In this document: piece by piece, positions 53,301 through 63,597 of the stretch
How positions within the stretch are numbered: position 1 is the stretch's first letter
Layout of the letters: every line of letters begins with the position of its first letter
Assembly (NCBI GenBank): GCA_907165275.2
Contig: OU015659.1
Span: forward strand, 6,614,501 to 6,678,500
DNA from: Zygaena filipendulae
Taxonomy: Eukaryota; Arthropoda; Insecta; Lepidoptera; Zygaenidae
DNA length: 64,000 bases
Reading direction: 5' to 3'
Position numbers and translations under genes: made by a program
The notes under the pieces: model-generated
The model's database searches: none
The model's input: only the letters and a program-made list of their open reading frames with translations
Told to the model about the DNA's origin: nothing

Positions 53301-56300
53301 TATCCTGAAATAGTTGTATAAAACTGTTATACTTTTACATCTAAGTTACGCTATAGAAATTCCGCAGTGAATGCTATAATATGTTTTTCACACCACATGC
53401 TCGACAATGCCGAATTATATGTCATGTAAACCTTACCGAAAGCAAGACATTATATCTCTTGGCTTTAGCCGGGTTATAATGTTCTATTGAATTTCATTAT
53501 AACCCGCTGGTCAATAATGTGATTTTCACTTTCATAATTCTTATTGCTATGTCCATAACGTCTCATTTCGCTAAACAGAATGTGTTCTCAGCGGGCGCGG
53601 CCAACTCGATTTTCGAAGACCGAAGCCGTGGCCCACTAGATTCGCAGTGAGACGAACTTCATTTGTTTGTCAAATCGAGTAGGCCACGCCAGCTGAAAGA
53701 AGTGGCTATATAGGATCTACTAAGCCTGGTTTTTTATTGTCTCGCATTATGTGAGAAAAGTAGAGTATACACCACAGGGATAAAACTGTTTTTTTCTTGG
53801 GCGCTTGAATCCCTCACTGCACTCAGGACTCAATCTTAATTCCCTCCCTTTGGTCGGGAATTAACTTATAACACCCTCGCTGCGCTCGGGAGTTAAATTT
53901 GGAGTCCTTCGTTATGTTCAGGATTCAATGTAGCGCCCGTGACATAAAACAGTGCTTTATCCCCTTGGTGTATAATCTACTATTATGCCATTAGGGTGCT
54001 TTAAAATCAACAGTAGAGTGATACCGACGTTTTGCTGTTATAATGCAGAATGTTTCAATGGTCACGAACACTATAATAATTCTATAATATATCGACTTAA
54101 CGATTTGGTGATAAAGTATACACTGGAAAATTTTCTAGCCAACATGTACCCTCAATATCTTTTGAACGAAAGTCCAGTTGACCTTTAATAATTGGTGATT
54201 TGGGCTCTTTTATTACTAAAATTCAATGTAATTCCTGAGCCACACGTTTGAGGGTCTCCTCGTTAGGGGTAAATATGTTTTCGCAGGCCCCAGTGGCAAT
54301 ATTGCCGATGGGCACCGGCAACGACCTGTCGCGCGTGCTGGGTTGGGGCCCTACCGTCAACTCGCCGCTGGACGCGCACGCGATCATACACGCCGTCGGA
54401 CAATCTGAAGAAGTGCCGCTCGACAGGTAAAATAACCAAATGTGGCCCCTTAATCACTATGACCAACAACATTCCTAGCCCATACCTAACGCGCGTCCCA
54501 AAAACACTATCCCAAACATACCAGACCCCAAAATACTAGAAATTAATATATTGTATGCCATCACACACGTTTTAAATGTGTTTTTTTAAATGAAACTTCT
54601 TTGAGCACGTAGTCCATTAAGAAATTGTGGCGCGTTATCTTATCTGTTCAAAGCATATTGTAATGTCATATTTTCATAAGTTCTTATAAAAATTATACCT
54701 ACTTTGTTTGTGAATGTAAAATGAAGTTATGTAATTTGCTAATGTTTATTATTACTATTGAAATACTCAATCTGCGTGTTTTTCATTTCATCTAAATCCT
54801 ATCAGTCATATACATCATATGCATGTTTGAGTAAATAACATTCTAACATCGTCACTAACTTTCATACTTCCAATATTAGATAGATAGTTCCAATATTAGT
54901 AGCTATATTATTAGAATAAGTTGTTCCCTGTGGCTTTGCTTGCCCTTTCCTTTGCCCAATCCCATTGTAAACTTTCGGTTCTAGTGCGATATTTAATTAC
55001 AAAAAAAATTGGAAAGACATTATTGTAAATCATTACAAAAAACTAATGACACAAAATATACTTAAAATTATGGGGAAACATAAAAATTAAATATTCAATT
55101 TAATAATTAAAAAAAAAGGTGGAAGGTGAGCATAAAGCCGAAGCAGCGCCGGCTGGGGCGGCTGCGGCGCGAGCGCGCGCTGCACGCGTACAACTACGTG
55201 AGCGTGGGCGTGGACGCGCAGGTGGCGCTCGACTTCCACCGCGCGCGCGCGCAGTTCCTCTACAGATACGCCAACCGGACACTCAACTACGTGAGTTTTC
55301 TTTTCCTTTCTTTTTTTCTCTTTTTTCATATTGTCGCCCAAGGGCAAAAGGAAGACTTCTGTACCAATGTTATAAAAAATAAAATTTTTAGTACATGTTT
55401 GTTTGTAATGGATGAACTCAAAAACTACTGAAGCGATTTTAAACATTCTCTAACTTATAGGAACACACACGGTACAGTGTTCCTGAGTGATGTAGGATAG
55501 GGTATTTCCATCCCGGATTTCTTACGAGAACACAGAAATTATCGCGGGTGAAACTGCAGGGGATCAACTTTATAAACGTATACACAAATAGATGAGGTGA
55601 TACCCTACTTTATTTTATAACCTGCTTTATAAATCTTCTGTTATAATTTTGGCATTACTCAAATGTAACAGTCTTATAATGATGATAAGCCGAGAGCTGC
55701 GTCCTATAGATGTTATCAATTCCACGTTTTATTCGTGCTACTATTGTGATATCTATGTCCAGAAAACCTCTAATTTGCTCTAACTTTTCCAAAACTTCTT
55801 TTGCTGGCATCTCAAGTATACGTAGGTATATTTTCCACAATACTCCCAAAACTTTAAATTTTTAAAACAATAACTTGAACGTATTATAGTTTTGTGTACG
55901 AAAATCACCTGGCGACACTGGTTTTCGTTTTCATGCAGAACTGAGTTGATGTCCCTTCTGGTTAGAAGGTCCCCTAGTCAAGTTGACAATCTATAAAAAT
56001 AATCGTTAACGCAAAACTTAGATTGTAGATTGTCAACTTGGCTAAAGGTCAGTGGCGTAGCGTGGACTAATATAGACGTGGTCAAAGTCGCATCAGCGAG
56101 ACCCCTCCTCTTTCACTTCTTTCTTCACTGTTTTGTATGAAGTATGCGTGTTAAGAATCTTTTTGTAAAGCTAAGCTGTGTTGCCGGTTTGTGCCGAGCG
56201 TGGCCAATATTTTGTTAGGTTTTTATTTAATCCCTACTAATATTATAAATGCGAAAATAACTCTGTCTGTCTGTCTGTTACGCTTTCACGCCTTATCGGC

Positions 56301-58477
56301 TCTACGGAACGTCACGAAATGCATACACGCTGTCAGGGGTACAGAGAAGAACACGGGGTACTTTTTATCCCGGAATTCCCGCGGGAACTCCGAAATAAAC
56401 GCGGGTGAAACCGCGGGGAACAGCTAGTTTAAAAATAAACGAAGATTTTAAATTCGGTGGCATCGCATTTAAAGAGGCGTCGCGAGGCCCCTTGAAGTGC
56501 TTCGCCCGCCCGCCCTCGCAAGGGTTTCGTGTACGCGGTACGCACCCGGTACGGTATCCCGTGTCGTTGTAGATGGCATACCTGTGGCTGGGCGCGGGGC
56601 GCGCGCTCGACTGCGGCGGGTGCGAGGCGCTGGAGCGGCGGCTGCGCGTGCGGCTGGACGCGGCGCGCGAGCCGCTGCCGCTGCCGCCGCTGCAGGCGCT
56701 TGTCGCGCTCAATATCCCCTCGTGGGGCGCCGGCGTCGACCTGTGGCGTGCGTACACTACACTACACTACACTACACTACACTACACTACACTACACTAC
56801 ACCACAGTCGTAACAAACAATTGGTACTAACTGTCCAACCGCTTTACCCTTTGGCGACATCGATCACCGGGAAATTTTACATACATGTACTCAGAGGTAC
56901 ACGATGTACCTGATGATGATGTACCGTACATCGGGTACACAATTAATTTTGGAGCTCTCGCGAGAAATCCGGGATGAAAACTATGTCCTTTTTTGTACCC
57001 CTGAGAACATTTTCTCGATGATCGGTTCTGTACTTACAGCGTAACAAACAAACAAATAACCTCACATTTGAATTTATAATATTAAGGATGTGCTAGGTGT
57101 ACATTATTAAGATTACCTATCTGTAAGAAATGTGTTATATGTTTTGTTTTGTTTTATCTGAACAAATATTGTCTGTCTATTGCCCCGTCTTCGCGGTAAA
57201 AACGGTTTATCTGAAACGGCGGATTAGTGAAAAAAGCTCAAAATAGTTATTTCTTTATCATTCAAACTGGACCATTTATTTTCCAGACCTCGGTAGTGAA
57301 CAAGACGTCCCTGAACAGAGCATAAACGATGGAAAACTGGAGGTGAGTGCTCTTTATTTGTTGGCAAAGTATGTATATTCCTTATTTAGACCCTCCTTAT
57401 AACTCCTTACTTGCAAGTTGATACTCCATGCAATAGGGATGTTGACGACTTTTGAAAATCAAAATTCTAATTAGTCCCTCAGTTTGAAAATAAAAAAATT
57501 AGTCAAATTAAGGTAAATATACATAGATAAAGCGCATTAAGGTTTAGCGTGGGGGACTCGTGACGTCATTATTCGCTATAAGCCCAGTAGGTACAAACTG
57601 CACCGTGTAGTGACGTCACGTGAAATTTCAACTCTATGTATCGCCGTTATTTCCAAATATTTTTTAATCTACACGACGGTCTAAAAAAAAATTTGGTAAA
57701 CTAGCCTATTAAATAGATAACTAAAGTTTTTTTTTTTGTTTTAAAACTATAGATATGACGTGTAGATAACATTCATTGGGTGTCATAAAATTCAGGTTGT
57801 TGGGATCTCGTCGTCTTTTCATATCGCTCGCCTGCAGTGCGGTCTGGCAGAACCGTATCGATTTGCACAAGCTTCCAGAATAAAGGTAAGACAAAAAACA
57901 AAATTTAAAATCCATCCAGCCGTCTTCGAGTAATCGTGTAACGACTATACAAAAAAACATACTTTCGATTTTCCTTCTCTGAACCCCTGTCAACGTGCAT
58001 GCAAAATTTCATGATGATCGGTTGAGCCTTCAAAGCGTGAAAGCGTAACAAACAAACCCGATCACTTTCGCATTTATATACGTACCTAAAGATACAAATA
58101 AATTTGTAAAGATTCAAACCACCTTTATTCAGGACTAGCTGTTCCTCGCGGTTTCACCCGCGATAATTTCGGTGTTCCTGTGGGAATTCCGAGATAAAAA
58201 CCCCTGACAACGTGCATGCCAAATTTCATCCAAATGCGTTAAGCCCTTTTTGCGTGATTGAGTAACAAACATCGAAACATCCACACTTTCACATTTATAA
58301 TATTAGTAGGATTAGTACTCGGATTAAGTATAATGATCGCAGATAGAGTTGAGCGGCTCGTGCGCGATGCAAGTGGACGGCGAGCCGTGGATGCAGGGCG
58401 CCGCCACCATCCTGCTGGAGCCGGCCGGCCGCTGCCGCGTGCTGCGCGCCCTCCCGGCCCCCGCCCCCGCCGACTGA
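47333..58477 (+). CDS. Dgkepsilon: Diacylglycerol kinase epsilon-like, 12 exons
   Basis: Exons: 47333-47533, 47615-47777, 50764-50866, 50986-51109, 51335-51408, 52348-52482, 54287-54426, 55119-55290, 56573-56747, 57287-57342, 57796-57885, 58343-58477. About 522 aa (human 567). Residues 13-37 form a membrane segment, as in DGK epsilon. A C1 domain follows: His51, CTVC, CECC, CKGCH, then HHHW. Exon 3 has half of a second C1 (CCWCQRIKLC). Exon 4 opens CDFQKFKNIIIPP. The kinase domain has IIFANRKSGSN, VLVAGGDGTVAWVL (ATP site, near residue 247), LPMGTGNDLSRVLGWG (near 275), LDRWKVSI, YNYVSVGVDAQVALDFHRAR, LVALNIPSWGAGVDLW, and MQVDGEPWMQGAATI near the C terminus. The family phosphorylates diacylglycerol to phosphatidic acid at membranes. 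All junctions keep frame except 3/4, which as read is off by one base. Exons 6-9 and 12 are GC-rich. Confidence 0.9.
48330..49588. mobile_element. Second copy of the foldback plus dispersed repeat, with an insertion
   Basis: The left arm (48330-48480) and right arm (about 48895-49018) match 23833-24243, and 49019-49588 matches 24243-25092, with one instead of two internal blocks. Between the arms, after AATAATAAGTAATATTATTT, sits an insertion of about 250 bp (48640-48890) with a (TTTA)n edge and CTTTATTGCACGATAGG. It lies in the second DGK intron. Confidence 0.78.
48640..48890. mobile_element. Insertion inside the foldback element
   Basis: A (TTAT)n run at 48643-48662 leads into TCTTTATTGCACGATAGG and ATGGCGAACTTAATGCC, and ends near ACATACCTATACAATAAAAT. 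The homologous place at 24115 has no such sequence, which sets its limits. The TTAT edge suggests the tail of a minus-strand retroposon. Confidence 0.65.
49777..49984 (-). mobile_element. Short Helitron (Lep1 type), diverged
   Basis: CTAGCTGTTCCCTGCAGTTTC at left, the CCTGCGGGAATTCCGGGAC block, and ATAATATTATATTAGTAAGG at right. On the minus strand both ends of the family are recognisable. Confidence 0.78.
50183..50323 (+). pseudogene. 3' end fragment of a non-LTR retrotransposon ORF2
   Basis: The frame reads AAHVLLECDGVAPYRAKYLG, then TPGSLPEAFGEVGKLLGFLG, ELGWYE and a stop. The HVLLEC pattern followed by R.KYLG and a short helix resembles the Cys-His tail after the reverse transcriptase of R1/jockey-like LINEs. 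No reverse transcriptase core precedes it. A GTTGCGGAAACCAGCCCGTC tail follows. It is a severely 5'-truncated insertion in the DGK intron. Confidence 0.6.
51590..51726 (+). mobile_element. Helitron 3' part (Lep1 type)
   Basis: It carries TTCCTGTGGGAATTCCG and GCCGCAGGGCACAGCTAG at 51726, then T. The hairpin is degraded. Confidence 0.6.
51842..52057 (+). mobile_element. Short Helitron (Lep1 type)
   Basis: It starts CCTACTAATATTATAAAGAG. A (GTTT)n stretch and CTCGAAAACGACTGGACCG follow. The end is GCAGGTAAAATCGCGGGGAA, then CAGCTAG and T. Confidence 0.8.
52760..53010. mobile_element. Shortened copy of the GACGGACTAA element
   Basis: TTAGCCCGTCGTGTAGATTC at left and CTAACTGACGGACTAAATAG at right surround a core that lacks the TGACGTCA part found in other copies. 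It is in the DGK intron between exons 6 and 7. Confidence 0.65.
53757..53977. mobile_element. MITE with TATACACCA ends and internal inverted repeats
   Basis: The left end TATACACCACAGGGATAAAA, then CTGTTTTT, is mirrored by AAACAGTGCTTTATCCCCTT and GGTGTATA. Inside, blocks such as CACTGCACTCAGGACTCAA, CGCTGCGCTCGGGAGTTAAA and GTTCAGGATTCAATG are diverged repeats of each other. Confidence 0.7.
53985..54188 (+). other. Unassigned 67-aa open frame in a DGK intron
   Basis: It starts MPLGCFKINSRVIPTFCCYN and ends FLANMYPQYLLNESPVDL. Composition is protein-like, but there is no recognisable domain and no need for an exon here, because exons 6 and 7 of the DGK gene already join in frame. It may be a chance frame or a small transposon remnant. 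Confidence 0.15.
56231..56427 (+). mobile_element. Complete short Helitron (Lep1 type)
   Basis: It starts TCCCTACTAATATTATAAAT after A, has a (CTGT)n stretch, and ends CGCGGGTGAAACCGCGGGGA, then ACAGCTAG and T. It lies about 150 bp upstream of DGK exon 9. Confidence 0.9.
56755..56802 (+). repeat. (CACTA)n microsatellite at a splice donor
   Basis: About nine to ten uninterrupted ACTAC units. The run begins within ten bases of the donor GTGCGT of DGK exon 9 (exon end 56747). Length variation here could affect splicing of that exon; that effect is inference. Confidence 0.9.
57436..57708 (-). mobile_element. Reverse copy of the GACGGACTAA element
   Basis: GACGACTTTTGAAAATCAAA and TCTAATTAGTCC at left, GACTCGTGACGTCATTATTC and GTAGTGACGTCACGTG in the core, ATCTACACGACGGTCTAAAA at right. 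It is in the DGK intron between exons 10 and 11. Confidence 0.75.
58135..58311 (-). mobile_element. Complete short Helitron (Lep1 type)
   Basis: CTAGCTGTTCCTCGCGGTTTC, the GTGGGAATTCCG block, CGTGCATGCCAAATTTCATC, and ATAATATTAGTAGGA at right. Host bases T and A flank it in element orientation. It ends 31 bp before the last DGK exon. Confidence 0.88.
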
Positions 58478-58504
58478 CTGATGACAGCAGCGGTACGTCA
58501 CCTA

Positions 58505-58860
58505 CCGCCATACCTACGCGCTAATCAAGGGGCCGTCCATTAATGACGCGATGGTTTTTAGCAACTTTCTAAACCCCTCCCCCCTGGTGATATGAAGTTT
58601 CAGACTACCCTCCCCCCTCCTTACCCAAAATCACATGTATTTTTTTAGCGCAAAGTATTCAGAATATTATCTGTTTGATTTTTGATTTGGAAATCGTGCG
58701 TTCAACGAAAAACATCTACACATGATATCTGATGCCCCCCACCCCCCTCATTGTGATATTTCGTGATATTTCCGATCTCCCCCCCTTCTAGTTTTCAATC
58801 TGACCGTATCAAGTAGATCTATGTGTTCTAAACTTATTATTTTATTATTGTTGTTTATTC
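58505..58860 (+). mobile_element. SINE remnant split by a nested MITE
   Basis: CATACCTACGCGCTAATCAA (about 58509) is the tRNA-like part of the SINE at 46059, and TATCAAGTAGATCTATGTG (about 58808), followed by a TTATTATTTTATTATTG tail, is its end. Between them, from about 58530, is GGGGCCGTCCATTAATGACG and C-rich blocks up to about 58795. These match the MITE at 38925-39165. The SINE was therefore interrupted by the MITE. Confidence 0.65.
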
Positions 58861-59715
58861 ACGAGAGTCGAGACCATGTGTCTCATGACGTGAGGCGGTC
58901 AGGGCAAAAGTTACTAACTGATTGAGAGTGCGGTAAACAACTTCAAACGATAATGTACTCGCCCACCCTCGATAATCGACTCCCGAAGGCCTTTTGCACA
59001 TTATAAAAAATTTCCTTGTGTCTTACATGCATCCGACAAAAATTACTGTGCGGAGGCCACGCAACGGAGATACGATACACAGAAATGCTACAAATGTGGA
59101 CCCAGCTTAAAGTTTCCGCACGTCTTTCATCATATTTTCGAAAACTAGAAAATCATAAGCACAATATGAGTTTATGTACCTTACCATTTTGTCGATAGTG
59201 TAAAATGATTTGTACCTCTTTCGCATCAAGTTTTCGTTCCACATTCCTAAAAACCAAAATTGAGAGTCCCTTATTTTAGACTAAATTCCGCTAAACTGAA
59301 GCTAACTTATAAATATCTACTTTTGTCTCAGATGTTCTCGAATATTTTCAAGTTTTTATTTTGTTATTTCATCTCTAATTTTTTTAGGCAACTACTCATT
59401 AGGTTAATAATGAATGTACAAATTATAAGTCCGCCTCGATATTTTCTGTTAAGTTTCTATTTTAAAATTATATTGTTTTGTTACTATTTATAATCAAGAG
59501 TTGTTAATTTTAGTTCCTGTGTTAGTTTTACGTCAGTGTAATCTTTTATGGATAAGTAGAATGAAATGCGGCTGCGCCAATATTGAGTAGATAGGCATGA
59601 ACTCATTTTTGTCTTAGGTCAGGGAATACACCTCAGATTTTATTTTTTATTCATAATCGACTATGAGAAAGCGTTCGCGTTGTATATTTGAACGAACACG
59701 AAATACACATCAGTA

Positions 59716-59943
59716 GGGCAATTATGTAACTTTTGTTTCTATCATTTTTCGATTTCAATCGGAAATATAGTGGTCTTGTGATTAATTGGATTATGTTTGG
59801 ACAGCTTCAACTTTTGAAATGTGTTTATTTTGGTTGACTGCTAGATGTTGTAGGTGTCAAAACGTGCATGTTATAATCGCAAAACCGCCATGTTTTTGAT
59901 TGCAACCGAAAAATGATAGAAACAAAAGTTACATAATAGCCCC
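59716..59943. mobile_element. MITE with TGTAACTTTTGTTTCTATC ends
   Basis: The left end GGGCAATTATGTAACTTTTG, then TTTCTATCATTTTTCG, is mirrored by CGAAAAATGATAGAAACAAA, then AGTTACATAATAGCCCC. Its close relative follows directly at 59945. Confidence 0.82.
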
Positions 59944-59944
59944 T

Positions 59945-60505
59945 CAGCTAGCCTATTAAGTAACTTTTGTTGCTATCATATTTTCAGATTCAATCAGAAA
60001 AACAGCGATTTTGTGACTAATTAATCATGTTTAGGCAGCTTCATTTTTTCAAATATGATTGTTTTGGTTGATTGCTAGATATTGTAGGTATCAAAACATG
60101 CATATTGTAAACGCAAAACCGCTATGTTTTTGATTGCAACCGAAAAATGGGCATGTTGACTAATTTTTATTTTTTAGTCCGTCTTGTAGATTATTAAAAA
60201 ATATTGGACACGTATTTTTTCTTTTTTTACGTAATCAAAAAATAACGGCGATACATTGAGTTGAAATTTCGCGTGACGTCACTATTCTGACATTTTGTAT
60301 GGCGGTTTTGCAGTTAGTGACGTCACGACCCCCTCACCCTAAACTTTAATGCGCTTTATTTCTGTATATTTAATTTATTTAAAAAAGCAAAAAATACGTG
60401 TCTATTGTTTTTTTACTTTCTAACTGACGGACTAATTAGAATTTTGCTTTTCAAAAGTCGTCAACATCCCTAATAGGGATACATAGTAGCCCCTCCGATC
60501 TGAAA
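59945..60505. mobile_element. Adjacent relative of the 59716 MITE, split by a GACGGACTAA element
   Basis: The left part (59960-60149) matches the preceding element (AAGTAACTTTTGTTGCTATC, GATTGCTAGATATTGTAGG, GATTGCAACCGAAAAATG). At about 60150 it is interrupted by GTTGAC...TTAGTCCGTC to TTCAAAAGTCGTCAACATCC (about 60470). The expected right end resumes as ATACATAGTAGCCCCTCC. A nested insertion is therefore directly visible. Confidence 0.7.
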
Positions 60506-62323
60506 GTGCTGTTTACGATTTCAAGGCGTCACTGCACTAATTTACTGCAAAACTGCCGCAATCAGACAAGTTTAATAACTAAGTAATCATTCAAGTCGAC
60601 TCTGAGTGCGGCGGTGAGAGTAGAAAAAACCAGACGAAAGAATCAGTCATGTATCGAATAGATACGATCCGATAGTCAGTTTAGACAATCGGAAAAGAAA
60701 CGATCCAATAGTCAGTTTAGACAATTGGAAAAGAAATCTGACGTATATTCTCGGTCTTCTCAGTGATTATTTCATCTTTGTTAAACACTTAATTGTTATT
60801 GTGTTTATTTGGCAGTTAAAATAATTGGATTTGCAAACAAGTTTTTTTTATAATTTGAAATTCTTCTATATTCTAATTACTTCAGTTTCATAAGAAAACT
60901 ATGTTATTAATTAAAAAGTAAAATCAAATAAAAAACATGTTTTGAATCTATTTTGTTAAACATTTAATTTTAACATTAATATACGTTATACGTTAATGTT
61001 ATGCATACAATAATAGAATGTAATAGCAAAAAAAAACAAATCAAGTAAAGATGTGAGTTGTGGATCTATTCCTCGATTAGATAGATGGTTTAGAGAACAA
61101 TTAAACGACAACAATTCCATCTAACAACCATTTAATGTTACAATTTACAACCAACAGCAAAATTTATACTCTACTATACGTAATCACGAAATAACTATTA
61201 TTTGCTAGTGAACATTTCAGTATCATAACTTGATCTAAATTAATAATTGATCTACATTAAATAAATTATTGTAATAATATGTTGTACATATAAACTGTTA
61301 TCATAATCTTTGCTTTTATTTATCTAAAACTATGCAGAAAAATTATTAATTTATAATTATTTTGATAACATCTTGCGGTTCCAGTAAAACAGGCGTAGGT
61401 AATATAAAATATTTTACCATATTAATCAGGTATATTTAGTAAAAGTTTCAGATTGTTCTAAGAAAACGTTTCACTACAGTATAGTTAGTTGGCAATCGAA
61501 TCGAATAACGAGTAATTTGTCAGAAACTTTCCCACACTCAAAGTGAGACCTTGTGACCGAGATTTTAGAACTCAACTTCGAGGTTCAAACTAGTGGAAGC
61601 ACATTAAAGTGTTTGTACGCACTTTTTAATAAAAATGCCGCGATGTCTGTTGAGAAAACGCGGGAAAAAACGCTGGAAATAAATCGCTTGCATCAATCAC
61701 CGCAAAATGTTGTCTCCATTTTGAAAACTTTTTCGCCTTTTGACTAGGGACGCTTACTTATTAACAACAGTGTTAGGTTTTTCAGTAAGTAAATAAATAT
61801 AAGAAACCTTAACTACATAACTTGACAGGAGAAAAGCTTATTTATTTCCTATAATTTTATTAATAGAATCCTAATAGGAACAAAGAAATATCTGTTTTGA
61901 CTGCAGGGTTTCTGCATTTCCGTTAGTAACTCTGATACTCGATATACATTATGCAGGTATGTAATTATTAAAATTAATATAGATGTAGGCGTGGAATCAA
62001 CATGGAAAATAATTTAACCATATTTAAAAAGGAAATAGGAGGAGAAACGAAGTACCTAGTGAACATAATATGCCAGTTATATCAAAGGAAAAACTAACGT
62101 AGTCTGGGGTTAGAAACTGGAAATTTTGCAAAAGGCGTCCTTTTTTCATAAGAAAGCAAGCACTAAATTTCACCTCTGATGGGGTTATATAGAAAAATCT
62201 TACAAATCTATTTAGAGATTGCAAATTTAGTACCTAATACATGCATTAGATATCGGGAATGTCATAACTAAGTTAAAGTAATTTCGAGAACTTTTACTAA
62301 ATCCTGGTATACTTATATTTTTA
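60506..62323. other. AT-rich intergenic DNA, no supported gene
   Basis: A 64-aa frame at 61553-61747 and others are short, start inside AT-rich sequence and lack any known motif. A local direct repeat, CGATCCGATAGTCAGTTTAG against CGATCCAATAGTCAGTTTAG, lies at 60666 and 60699. Confidence 0.4.
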
Positions 62324-62518
62324 CTAGCTGATTCCCGCGGTTTCAAACACGTTAATTTCAGAGTTCCCGCGGGAATTCCGGAATAAAAAGTACCCTATGT
62401 CCTCTGTACTCCTGACGTGTACCTATGCAAAATTTCATTCGGATCGGTTGAGCCGTTGACGGGTGAAAGCGTTACAAACAAACAAACTCACTTTCACATT
62501 TATAATACCTAGTAAGGA
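62324..62518 (-). mobile_element. Short Helitron (Lep1 type)
   Basis: CTAGCTGATTCCCGCGGTTTC, GAGTTCCCGCGGGAATTCCG and TTATAATACCTAGTAAGGA. The hairpin arm is partly decayed (TTTCAAACACG), so this copy is older than 26836-27025. Confidence 0.82.
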
Positions 62519-63597
62519 TTCACGTTGGAAACGCACTTTCAAGAATAAAGATATCCACGTCGAAAAATATTTGTTTGGGAATAAAATATAACGTTTTTGC
62601 CTATCTAGTAGGTAACTATATAAAATTTAAAAAAAAATATAAAAATAAATAACGTGTTTGTAATTATGTTACTAATCACTATCATCGTTCTTATTTATTT
62701 TGGCACAGTGTACAGTGTGTCGGAACTCGGAATGTTAGTATTAAGTGTATAATGCTATTAATTGCAGTATTACAAAACAATTTACAAAATTTCTACTTCG
62801 GTATGAGCATTAAAACTACTTGCTTACAAAAATAAACTGTAAAATTCTAATATGGAACTTAATTTAATTATACGTACTCATGTTTAGTGTGTATATTGGT
62901 GAATGTGTTTAAATAAAATAAGAATCAATAAAACCGTGAATCGTCCGAAAAAAAAATTATACAATAAAATAAATTGGTTGGGATTAGTCAGTTTATAAAA
63001 ATAAATAATATTCTTAACTAATACCTAGTAGAGTAAAAAATAAGTAAAAAAATCGTCACTACCGATATTATTAACAAAATAATATAATTATTTAGAGGTA
63101 AAATAATGTAGGTAACTAACTAGCTACAATCGGACTCAAATATTATTACCACTTTTGACGTAAAAATGGAGTTGAATCTTAATAAAGTTTAAAATGGTCA
63201 AAAGTGTTTAGTGTAGCTGTTTAGAGGTTGTATGTACTTATATATTAAGGGTATGGTAACTTCAGATCAGAGTGTTTCTTTAAAAGAAATGTCAATCTCG
63301 GCCTACATAATTCTACTAGTAAATTGTTAATTCAATAATAAAATTATAAATACAAAAGACCCTTGTACTATTAATTACTACGATGCACATGCTAGGCAGG
63401 TATCTACACATAGTAATCTATATACTCTTTTCAGAAACTTTAATCCGCTGCCGCTAATCTAATTTTAGCATAAAACAACACAAACTAAGTTATTTATGCA
63501 CGTCTTCGTACAACAAATTAGGACACCTATTTATTATTAAGTAAGTAAATTGATAAAAAAAATATAAAAGTAATTATTAAAAGCACTTTACTTCTCA
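62519..63597. other. AT-rich DNA without recognisable content
   Basis: Very AT-rich with many AATAAA and TTATAAA words and no frame of interest. I see no repeat family from elsewhere in the window. Confidence 0.4.

Noticed and set aside
55119..55431. Alternative frames across DGK exon 8
   Set aside because: The frame WKVSIKPKQRRLGRLRRERA with YVSVGVDAQVALDF matches the kinase accessory domain and splice phase. The others are shadows.
61553..61747. 64-aa frame MTEILELNFEVQTSG
   Set aside because: Short, single, with no known motif and in AT-rich intergenic DNA. I cannot support it as a gene.
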